Shown one piece after another: positions 1 to 8,809 of a stretch of DNA of 20,015 bases. The stretch is from Porogramme epimiltina. Lineage: Eukaryota > Basidiomycota > Agaricomycetes > Polyporales > Polyporaceae. The position numbers and the translations under genes are program-made. The DNA is taken from contig FTLJ01000763.1 in assembly GCA_900155495.1 (NCBI GenBank), positions 1 through 20,015 on the forward strand, given 5' to 3'. Below the pieces are notes generated by a model that saw only the letters and a program-made list of their open reading frames with translations, ran no database searches and had not been told where the DNA came from. Every line of letters begins with the position of its first letter. Positions within the stretch are counted from its first letter, which is position 1.

Positions 1-595
1 TCAAAAAGTAAAAAACATTGCAATAGTTTTGTGAGTCACTGTACTTCCGGCGCATTTCGAGTGTTTTCGACAGAATTTCTACTAGGCCAGCCAGTATAGA
101 TCTCCCCCGCCGCCGCCAAATCCTTTCTAAACACCGCGTATGAATTAGCTGGTCCATTACAATACGGCCCTGAAAAGACGGACGGCAGGTGACGGCAATG
201 GCTGCCATGGGGCCTACGTTCGTATAGGCAGAGTAGGAGACGGTGAAGACGTGGAGGGGGTACATATTAGTAGATGCGTGAAGGAGGATTGGTAGGATAG
301 CAAGCTAGTAAGTAAGCGAAAGCGACTGGGTCCTGGTAGGGGTGATGGTGGTAGCGGTGGTGATAATGGTGATGTACGTGTGCCGTACTGTCAAGTGTCA
401 ATTGTCGCAGGTCAAAACAGAGTTTGTGCTCTCGTGCCGCGGGTCCTTCATGAGATGGAAGGGAGGCGTCATAGGCATTCTCTGGATCTGCACGCCGCTA
501 TGTCCGAGCAGTGCGGTGCGCTGGGGGCGCCAGGAGCAGCCTCCCAGCCTCGCGGCTGGAGATGCGCTTGAGCGGAGCGCTGTCTGAAGGTGCAC

Positions 596-1013
596 TCAGA
601 GGCGCGTCATGGCACCGTATGCAACAACAAGGGCACCCACTATGGCGTTGGCGAAGGCGGGCCATGCGCCGGCGGGGAGGCAGACGATGGCGTTGAACGG
701 TACGTACGGGTCCAGGCTCGCGTCCGCGGGGGACTCGTCGGTCGAGTTGACCTGGTCGCCGGCAGTGAGGTTCGCGCCGTTGGGCCCGATCAGGCGCGAC
801 TGGTATGCGAGACCTGGCAGGACTATATAAGTGCCAACAGATGATGGGACGTGCAGAAAGAGATGGTATCAGCAGGGACGTACTTGGTACCGGTGGTGCG
901 AGATGGCATCGGAGAGGGGCAGTCCATTTAACTTTACCGCCAGCGGCCCGGCGGACGGGGATTATGTAATGCACCGGCGTATTGGCACCCCACCCCGCCT
1001 GCTTTCTCTTCAC
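596..1013 (-). other. Possible minus-strand relic of a small membrane protein
   Basis: A minus-strand frame ends at a TGA at 596-598. Its last exon, 822-596, would encode about 74 residues with a polar, Asn/Asp/Ser-rich middle, then PYVPFNAIVCLPAGAWP and a hydrophobic C-terminal helix, looking like one membrane span. A candidate intron at 883-823 has a GTACGT donor, a CTGAT branch-like site and a TATATAG end; upstream the frame is open to an ATG at 1013. The right duplicate (14557-14214) keeps the donor, acceptor, stop and helix, but has an indel and a stop codon within the last exon. I do not recognise the family. The acceptor overlaps a TATATAAG that could instead be a plus-strand TATA box. 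Confidence 0.3.
824..831 (+). promoter_or_regulatory. TATA-like site, conserved in both duplicates
   Basis: TATATAAG lies here and in the same context at 14455-14462. It precedes, by about 210 bases, the 5' flanking fragment that also sits upstream of gene B, so it may be the old promoter of the truncated DUF2235 gene downstream. The same bases read on the minus strand could be an intron acceptor (TATATAG) of the minus-strand relic. The sequence does not decide between the two. Confidence 0.3.
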
Positions 1014-1035
1014 GCACCGACGGATACTTAACTTT

Positions 1036-1140
1036 TAAGTATCTGCAACGTCAGGCAAGAAGCTCTGCAACCACAGACATGTGGCCTGCCCTCAAACGAC
1101 GCACGTGTCATCTCCTGCCCTGCCCCCTCAACTCTGTGCA
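1036..1140 (+). repeat. Shared 5' flanking fragment, copy 1 of 3
   Basis: The segment reads ctgcaacgtcaggcaagaag, then an alternating match through acgcacgtgtcatctcctgc. Related sequence occurs at 5437-5540, in the spacer about 300 bp before the start of gene B, and at 14640-14740. Here and at 14640 it runs almost directly into the end of DUF2235 exon 5, so the first four exons and most of the fifth have been deleted between flank and gene. Confidence 0.6.
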
Positions 1141-1157
1141 GGCCACTTACGGTTTAC

Positions 1158-1475
1158 CTCTATCAACGTCAAGATCGAGTTCATCGGTGTCTGGTGAGTC
1201 GCGGCGGCGGCGGCGGCTGTTGCAAGTTGCAGCGGCTGTCTCACATTGCCCGACGTACCAGCACGAGACTGACGAATTGCTGTCAACCTCTCTTCCCCTT
1301 CGGTCCACGCTCTCCCGTCTCACGCCATCTCGGGCATGTTCGCTCCTCTTTCCTCCCTCCGTGTTCTCCTTTCCGCCTGACCGCCCCTTGTGTCCTTGCT
1401 CGGCCACTACCTCACCGGGACACCGTGTGTTCGGTCGGCGTGATCCGGCGCTAGCTGCCGTTCGTCACGACCAAC
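1158..1475 (+). pseudogene. DUF2235 remnant (stub of the E-type gene)
   Basis: Only two pieces are left. Bases 1158-1193 encode the end of exon 5 (INVKIEFIGVW) followed by a GTGAGT donor. Bases 1418-1475 encode the start of exon 6 (DTVCSVGVIRR), then an in-frame TAG at 1452-1454 where locus E has GAG. The acceptor before exon 6 has changed from CAG to CCG. After about 1471 the sequence jumps to the 5' flank of locus A, skipping what the right duplicate keeps as the rest of locus E. There is no catalytic core, and no product is expected. Confidence 0.8.
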
Positions 1476-1508
1476 ACCCCGCCCCGCATTCGCCCCCGCC
1501 TATACACC

Positions 1509-3472
1509 ATGTCCGCCTCCGTCCCCCGCCCATCACCATCCCGCAGAACTCCAACTCGTCCGGCCCGACCACGTCCCCTCCGTTCTGGGAAAACGGTGTC
1601 CGCACGCCCTCCACCGCTAACACCTCCACTTCGTCCTCGGATGGAGCGTCAAATCATGTCATCATCCCGCCCGCCCACCCGGCCCGCACCCTCGTCCTCT
1701 GCTTCGATGGCACGGGGGACGAGTTCTGTACCTACGTAGGTGTATTCTCGACGGCTTCACATCGTGACCTAATAAGTGCTGCGTTGAATTTCAACGTTAT
1801 CACGTTCTTCAGTCTTCTGAAGAAGGATAACCGTAACGACCAGATGGTTTACTACCAGGTATGGCGTCTACTCGATCCTGCACTTTATTTGTTGCTCATA
1901 AATCTTTGTATGATAGCCCGGTATCGGTACCTCCACTGGCCAGGTTGAAATCTCGCCCCTCAAGGCCAGGATCGATAAGATCCTGGACGAGATGGTGGCC
2001 TGGAAAATCAGCTCACACGTTATGGGTACGTCGCCCAAAAAATATAATATGTCTCATTCTCACAAATAGGCGCAGGTGGCTACGAGTTCCTCATGCAAAA
2101 TTGTACGTCACCTACCTTCTGCACTATAATGCTTAATTGACGAGGCCCGACATTTATACCAGGAATGCGATAGGATCTGCTTGTTTGGCTTTTCCCGTGG
2201 CGCATATACCGCCCGTGCCCTGGCGGGTATGGTTCACAAGGTCAGCGTCGATTGCCGCCACTGTTGCATGACGTTACTTAGCCGAAGTACCTAGGTTGGA
2301 CTGCTTCCGGCTGGTAACCACCAGCAGGTCCCGTTCGCGTACAAGATGTTTGCTCGCGACGACGAGCAGGGGTGGGCTCAATCTACGGCGTTCAAGAAGG
2401 CGCTCTCCATTGATGTCGATATTGATTTTATCGGCGTCTGGTAAGAATCCCTCCCTCGATGCACATGTTCAGGCGCGCTGACTGCCACTCAGGGTTACCG
2501 TGTCCTCAGTCGGCGTCATCCCCCACACCCTTCCCTTCACCAGCTCCAACCGATCCATCCGCGTGTTCCGCCAGGCCCTCTCTCTGGACGAGCGCCGTGC
2601 CCGATTCAAGCCTGCCCTGTACAGGCACGCGCGCCCGCAGAACGCTAACCGCGGCGTCCAGCCCGGGGAAATGCCAAAGTCCGACACCACCGTGGCGAGG
2701 CGCTCCGCGCTCAACCCCGACAGGAACCACAAGCGCGCAGCGTCCGGGAAGAAGTCGCAGATCCAGCACGAGCGCGAGTTCAACAGCACCGATCCCGACC
2801 CGGACGGGCACAAGACCGACGTCCTCGAGGTCTGGTTCGCCGGCGACCACTGCGGTACGTCCCCCTTAGCTCCCCCCTGCCGATCGCCGCCCCGCGTCCT
2901 GACCCAACTCTGCCTGGCGCGCGCCACACACAGACGTCGTCGGCGGGAACGTGACGGACGACGTGAAGCACAGCCTGAACCGCATCCCGCTCCGGTGGAT
3001 GATCCGCGAGTGCTTCAAGATGGACACGGGCATCCGGTTCCACGGCGAGCTGCTCAAGCGCGTCGGGCTCGACCCGCGCTCGCTGCACCCGTCCGTCGCG
3101 CCGCGCCCCCCGCCTGCCGCGCCGGCGCCCGCGCACCTCGAGAGCGTCGCGGAGCCCGCGCCGGTGTCGACGGAGGAGGACCACGAGGTGCGGGACGCGC
3201 TCGCGAAGGCGTTTGACGAACTCGCTGCTGCGCCTGGGTGGTGGCTCCTTGAGCTCCTGCCCATGCGCGAGCGCGTGCAGGGCCCCGGGCCGGAGCATAA
3301 GGAGCACCGCGTCGTCACTGTCAACCTGGGGCGCGGCCGCCTCGTGCCCAAGCATCACAGGCCGTTTAATGTGCACCGGAGTGTCATGATACGCATGGAG
3401 TCGGACCACCTCCCCGGCGGCAAGTATACGCCCAAGGCGCAGTTCGTTCAGGAACCAACGTGGGTGGATTGA
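1509..3472 (+). pseudogene. DUF2235 locus A, nearly complete but damaged
   Basis: A DUF2235 (Tle1-like alpha/beta-hydrolase) gene of the A-type. Exons by homology: about 1509-1735, 1787-1858, 1917-2025, 2076-2102, 2158-2240, 2295-2440, 2493-2854 and 2934-3472. Visible blocks are LVLCFDGTGDEF, GGYEFLMQN, CLFGFSRGAYTARALAGM (Ser nucleophile motif), FIGVW, SLDERRARF, EVWFAGDHCDVVGGN and a tail ending QEPTWVD. Damage: the ATG at 1509 is out of frame (net 4-nt loss against locus F); the acceptor of intron 1 is TTG; the acceptor before exon 5 is TAT at 2155-2157 instead of TAG; the Asp after GVW, conserved in the other copies, is Val. The last two exons (2493-3472) are fully open, about 300 codons, so decay is recent, or a transcript could use other splice sites. 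An extra 54-bp intron (2241-2294) follows the nucleophile motif. Confidence 0.8.
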
Positions 3473-5436
3473 GCGGGCCAGGGACGCACGTTTCTCGCGC
3501 GGTTGGTTTCAATCGCGTCTTTGGCTCGTTGGAAGTCTTGCATTTGCATACATATGACCTTGCTATGACGATCCTATCACGCGGTTATTTTACCCTTTAC
3601 TCTATTGCAGCTAGTTATCACGGCCTCTTGGAACGTTGCGATTTTACGCTCTGTTGGCGTGCCGTTTTCAACGCTCTGCTATTGCACAGTTAAAATCGCG
3701 CCTCTGCGGTGCTGGGCACGTGTCTTATGGGGACCTGGACGACATCCCTAGTTCCTATACTCCCCGGATGGTGCTATAGATCATGTAAGCAATGAAGACG
3801 GAACCAGGAATAGATCTCCCTCCTACGAAGGCATTAAACAGGCAGAAGGGGATCGTACACGTCTCCTGTTCCATCTGATTGACTTTTAGTGTAACGGCGC
3901 CCCTGCTGGCACAGGATCGAGAGTCGCCACAGTAGCTTGCATGTAAGATGACCAGGGCTAGGAGAGCTGGAAAGGCGAGAGTAGATGGTGGCTCATTAGA
4001 AGGAGACACTAGTAGGAAAGACGCACATGTAAAGTGGGATGGTAGTAGTGTATGTGCGGGGAGGCGGGAGGGGCACCCATGGAGTCGGTAGATAAACACA
4101 AGAGAGAGAGGCTACTAGGCTTCTGGTCTGCGTGGACTGTGTGATTATGATGGCGCGCGTAGGGTTGTGGGCATGAAGGTGGGGGATGGTTGGATGAGGA
4201 TGGACGAGAGCGGGCTACAATATTGTGCCAGAGTGTGGGACGTGAGATGTTGTTTTTCTCGTTTCTTCTCGATCAGGCAACGGGCGGGGAAGGTGCGCGG
4301 GAAGGGGGCGCAGTTTGTTCTGGGTAGGCGGGGAAGCGTGCTGGTTGTGATGGGATAGACTCGAGACCAGTCGGTAAGCGAGAAGCCCAAATTGGGAGCG
4401 GGATCATCGGAGTGTGAAATTTGGGCAACTCGTGTTTGGCGCTAACACAAGGAGTCCTCGACTGAGTTTGAATTCCCATCACGCCAAACAGGCTGGGGAC
4501 GAGCCTAGTGATGGGAGCCAAAGAACAAACGCGTAGCGTACCATAATCGTACGTAAGCGCTTTGTATACGAGAATACAAATTTTCTATGGAATTTGCCGG
4601 ACACTACAACGTGTCGTGACTCGACCTCGCGGATGACGTAAGCTCGTACACTAACATGAGATGGGTGCCGGCCGCAAGGCTACGGCCTGGACCCCGGGAT
4701 AGGCCCGAGATCAGACCCTCGCAAAGAGACAGGGAAGTGCATAGCCCCAGCCCTCCGACTTCTCAAGCTCTGCTGAGTCGACTCGGACGGCATCCTGCAA
4801 GGCGAAGGTCATTTGAGCAATGACCGCCCGAAGTTTGAGGTAAGAGGCGTGCGGCGGAGCCTCCATGGCTAGACAGATGTACGCAGCTGCAGGCCGTGCG
4901 TTACTGTATCATATTTAAGAGGGTCACACGTGGATTGAATTGAATCAAAATGGCGACTCCATTATCAAAATGTCACTCCCAGAGGGCAGGGGTCCCACCC
5001 TCTAGGTAGGTAGTGTGACACAGTACACTGTTTGACCAACCACGCATAAAGCAACTGCATCGTCTGGGGATGTATTTAGCTGCGGTGTCTGTTAGCTGCA
5101 GGACACCCGCCGACCAGTTTGTGAGCCGACACAGCCCCGTTGCAGTGAGCTGAGCCCAACTTCGGTGAGGCGGCGGCGTGGTGGTCCCGCTGTCATTTAG
5201 AGGTTCGTTCTTGAATCTACATCGTGTAGTCATACCCAGGCCGCGCGCCTAACCTTAGTACAGCTGTCACTTGAACCGTGTTGAACGTTAATCTAACCCT
5301 TCAGTGCACGGGGATAACTAGTATACCCACAGTCATTGACCCCCCCGAACCCGCTGCTTCATCTCAGTATGAACTTATCACTCGCTTGCACTTCCATTGG
5401 CACTAATGATCACTGCCCACCACCCTCCTGTAGGTA
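3473..5436. other. Intergenic, no recognised gene
   Basis: The first 200 bases are the 3' flank of locus A and match 17207-17402. A minus-strand ORF of 114 codons (4099-3755) has two hydrophobic stretches and ends in an IPF...YMIYSTIRGV tail that vaguely resembles the minus-strand relic at 596, but the likeness is weak. The remaining ORFs are short, lack introns in sensible places and match nothing I know. No tRNA, mobile element or array was seen. Confidence 0.5.
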
Positions 5437-5540
5437 TCTGCAACTTGCGCCAGACAAGAAGATCTTCAAGCATGCAGTGGCCCGTCTCCTAACCACGCAG
5501 GTGCTGTCTCCTGCCCTCCTGTGCCCCTGGGACTGAGAAC
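5437..5540 (+). repeat. Shared 5' flanking fragment, copy 2 of 3
   Basis: The segment gtatctgcaacttgcgccag continues through acgcaggtgctgtctcctgc and is related to 1036-1140 and 14640-14740. Here it lies about 150 bases before the TATA box of gene B, which is probably its original setting: the upstream region of a complete gene. Confidence 0.55.
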
Positions 5541-5687
5541 CCTTCCCTGCTCGGCTTCGTGTTGGCCACATTGCTACTTCGATCTGAGAGTGCGCCTTAT
5601 CGTCCTGCCGTCTCCTGACGGCGGACGGTATCCGCTGTGCTAGTCGTCCTTTCTGATCTTCTGTGGGCGGGCGGTTCGTTGGATATG

Positions 5688-5694
5688 TATAAAA
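5688..5694 (+). promoter_or_regulatory. Probable TATA box of gene B
   Basis: TATAAAA stands 146 bases before the chosen ATG at 5840. The stretch between them is rich in pyrimidines, as is common around fungal transcription starts. It is a good match in a sensible place; the transcription start itself cannot be read from the sequence. Confidence 0.55.
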
Positions 5695-5839
5695 GATCGA
5701 GGCCTCCTGGGGTGTAACCCTCCGCCATCCCGCTTAGTCCGTACTCGCTCTCGTGCATCCTCCTCTTCAAGTCCCAATCGCATACTGAGATTCCTATTCG
5801 CACTATCCCCGAGGCTTCCCGTTTCCTTCATCTTCACAT

Positions 5840-7926
5840 ATGTCGCCGAACAATACCTCACTGTGGCCCTCTATGGGCATACGAAATACTAATGTCTCGA
5901 GGACACTCGTCCTCTGCTTCGACGGCACGGGCGACGAGTTCAACTCAAATGTACGTACCCCTACGCCTGCCACGCCGCCCTCTTAGTAGGAGCTTCGCCC
6001 CCACTCCCCAAACTGACTCCCTCGGCGCCGTCACTGCATGCTCAGAATTCGAATGTTGTCAAGTTCTTCAGCCTGCTCAAGCGCGATGACCCCCGCAAGC
6101 AGGTGGTGTACTATCAGGTGCGTGGCGCTGCCCTCTAGGATGCACGGTCCCGATAGTAACCGTTGCAACATCCATCCTGCTTATCGCCACCTCCCTCCTG
6201 TGCACAGAGTGGATTCGGGACTTACACGAGCAAACAACTAGTCACGTCCATCGGGAACATGATATCAAAGATCTTTGACCAGGCCGTTGCTTGGAACCTC
6301 AGCTCACATGTCATGAGTATGTCTGCCCTGCGTGCTATCTGAACTTCGCGCGCGGACTACTCGCTCATTCCGTTCTTGTCCTTTGTTCAGCTGGGTACGA
6401 GTTTCTCATGCAAACCTGTACGTTGCACTACCGAAACCCATTCCCCCACGTTATATCGTGCTCACCTAACGCATCCCCTCGCGCGACCCTGGCATTCATT
6501 CCCGCAACCAGACCAAGAGGGCGACAAGATCTGCCTTTTTGGCTTCTCCCGCGGCGCATACACCGCCCGTGCGCTCGCAGGGATGCTGTACAAAGTCGGG
6601 CTGCTCCCGTTGCAGAACCACCAACAGATCCCGTTCGCGCACAAGATGTATAAGCGCACGGACACAGACGGGTGGAAAGAGAGCCTCGCTTTCAAGAAGG
6701 CATTCTCCATCGACGTCAAAATCGAGTTCATCGGTGTCTGGTGAGTCGCAGCGGCAGCGGCAGTTTCGCATTACCCGTCGCATCGGCGCGAAGCTGACAC
6801 ATTGTGGCCTCTTCTTCCTCTTTGTTTCACGAACCTCATGCCCTTCCACTCTCGCTCTTTCACTTTTATCTGCCCGCCCCCCGTGTTCTTGCATCATGAT
6901 TCTCGTTATTTCAAAGGGACACGGTGTGTTCGGTTGGTATAATCCCGCGCCAGCTGCCGTTCGTCCGGAACAACACCGCGATTCGCACGTTCCGACACGC
7001 TATCTCGCTCGACGAACGCCGCGCCATGTTCAGCGTAAACCACTGCCATAAACTTGTCCCTGCCAACGACGCCGGGACGGGCTCCCAATCCCAGCAGCAG
7101 AACACCCAGACGAAATCCCGCCGATCCCGGCTGCGGGCCTACATGAATGACTTGTTCACGCGCAAAGAAAACGAGCGCGTGACGGTGGGGGAGGCTAACT
7201 TTAGGACGGCCGAGAAGGACTGCGGGGTGAGGACATCCGCGAAGGAGGTATGGTTCGCGGGGTGCCACTCTGGTGCGTGTTTACTTTATTATCAGGCGTG
7301 CGCTCGCATGCGTGCGCGCACCCGGAGCATACCCTCTGATCGTGCGGGTTTGTTGACGTGTGCTCTCAAACAGATGTGGGTGGTGGCTCGGTGAAGAACG
7401 ACAAGAAGCGTTCGCTCGCTCACATCTCACTCCGGTGGATGGTGTGGGAATGCTTCCACGCTAACACTGGCATCCAATTCCATGAGGACCTGCTCAAGGA
7501 AATTGGCCTCAATCGCGCTGGCAACCCCTTTCCAGCCACCACGCCGGAGAACGAGGCGCATAATGAGCCCGACAACACGAAGAAAACAGAAGAACTTGAC
7601 GAGACGTCTTCCATTCACGACCAGCTCTCACGCAAAATCTCTAAGTGGTGGTGGGGATGGTGGATCATTGAGGTCCTATACCTGTGAGTATCAGCTGGCG
7701 CGGTCTCTCTATTGAACGTGGGCTAACTGACAGGGGCGTTAGACTGCACATGGGCGAGGGCCGCACGGCCCTCACTGACGCCTCGGAGCCACACATCCTG
7801 GTGCACTCGAGCGTGCGGCTTCGGATTGAGAAACAAACCAAGGACAGCAAGGGTCGTCTCTACAAGCCGCGACTCGCGAACTGGGAAGAGTTGTTGAAGT
7901 CTAAGTCTATTCAATACTACGGTTAG
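5840..7926 (+). CDS. DUF2235 protein, Tle1-like alpha/beta-hydrolase (locus B, intact)
   Basis: The one intact copy: 465 aa in eight exons, 5840-5950, 6046-6117, 6208-6316, 6391-6417, 6512-6740, 6917-7272, 7374-7683 and 7743-7926. The exon lengths sum to 466 codons with no stop inside. Blocks: LVLCFDGTGDEF (residues 23-34), GYEFLMQ, GFSRG with Ser119, GVWDTV with Asp184, AGCHSDVGGG with His300, a Trp-rich segment (393-398) and a basic tail. By analogy with Tle1-type lipases, Ser119, Asp184 and His300 would form the catalytic triad, and the protein would hydrolyse an ester, perhaps a phospholipid; the substrate is unknown. No signal peptide is visible; the Trp-rich segment could touch a membrane. 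Residues about 225-290 form a variable, charged insert not shared with other copies. The ATG at 5840 was chosen because it is the first in frame before the FDGTGD block, with a TATA box upstream. Exon 4 is only 27 nt. Confidence 0.88.
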
Positions 7927-8110
7927 TCTAAATTCACCTCTAGGACCGGACCATTAGTATAATTAGCCTTCAGAACTAGATACGGACCCAGCCCACTGGA
8001 GCACCGCGTGGTGCTCACTTCAGTAGTAAATTCAGTACACATCACTCGGGTATATCCTCTGCAATATATTTTACCTTTGTGATTACGTCTGTCTCATTGG
8101 GGTCAACACT
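7927..8110 (+). repeat. 3' flank shared by loci B and D
   Basis: Right after the stop codon of gene B comes taggaccggaccattagtat, then gctcgagcaccgcg-like and tcagtacacatcactcg-like strings. Locus D is followed by the matching series at 13457-13640. B and D therefore come from one ancestral unit that included the 3' untranslated region. Confidence 0.65.
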
Positions 8111-8809
8111 GCTCCGACTATTACTGCTATCAGTCCGCTGGGTGATCCGATCCATTTCCTGAAAGCCCGCAGTGTGGGCACATGCCGCAGGAGGGACGAG
8201 GGAGAACTTAACATGAAAGCCAATGTATTGTCGGCCAGCGAGGCCACCTTCGCCGCAGGGGTTTACGTATTCACGAACATTAACGACGGAGAGCGAAGGT
8301 TCCCTTCCAACCGCAGAAGGCCTTCCTTCCATGCGATCCGCGCACAGGTGATATGGCGCGTGCACCCTTCTCATCATAGTGGCACCACATCCACGGCGAA
8401 AGCTCTCCGGGACTACGAGATGAGCACGGAGACCCTGCCCGTATATAATGAGGCGATAGAATATTCCTAACGACGCTGGAGCTGAGATGGATTTTGAACC
8501 GAGCCTGTTGACACCAAGCGCCATTAGAACTAAGTATACCTTCGTCTCCTGTATTCTTGCTGTGCTTGACGCGGCTCCGAAGTACCTCCAAGGTCGTGTC
8601 TCCTAGGGACTGATGACTCGTGCTAGTAGTATGGTTGTACATATGTATAAATCAAGTTCAATTGGTCACAGCTGGTTGCAAGTCAACAGATCATGGGACA
8701 AACATGACAATTCGTCTCCTTGGAGTTGGTTCGGTCATGACTACAAGACAGTGGTTCGACGGTTACACACCTCGAATTATTGGCAGTCCCTTCCAATAAT
8801 AAGTTGATG
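8111..8809. other. Intergenic, no recognised gene
   Basis: Overlapping ORFs on both strands (minus, 160 codons at 8524-8042; plus, 98 codons at 8174-8470) have no recognisable motif. Neither shows family resemblance or a convincing intron pattern. I cannot tell whether either is real. The right part lies between the 3' ends of genes B and C, which converge here. Confidence 0.4.

Larger units (their letters stand above)
50..3690. repeat. Segmental duplication, left copy
   Basis: This stretch matches 13695-17402 in the same orientation. The match starts at the shared string cgcatttcgagtgttttcga and can be followed through a minus-strand ORF relic, a TATATAAG site, a 5' flanking fragment, a truncated DUF2235 gene, a nearly complete DUF2235 gene and its 3' flank. 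The left copy lacks about 0.7 kb that the right copy keeps (right-copy positions about 15070-15740), so only a stub of the first gene remains at 1158-1475. The boundaries were judged by eye; the right end fades out in the 3' flank. Sequence left of position 50 may also be distantly related. Confidence 0.85.

Noticed and set aside
1200..1220. GGC triplet run as a meaningful microsatellite
   Set aside because: It is a short run inside the decayed intron of the stub; the right duplicate lacks it and nothing depends on it.
1079..1948. A single 289-codon plus-strand ORF as one gene
   Set aside because: It reads through the intron of the stub, switches frame relative to the DUF2235 blocks, and only its second half (from about 1510) matches the family.
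2780..3409. Long minus-strand ORFs opposite locus A
   Set aside because: They are antisense shadows of a GC-rich coding exon; the plus strand carries the conserved family blocks.
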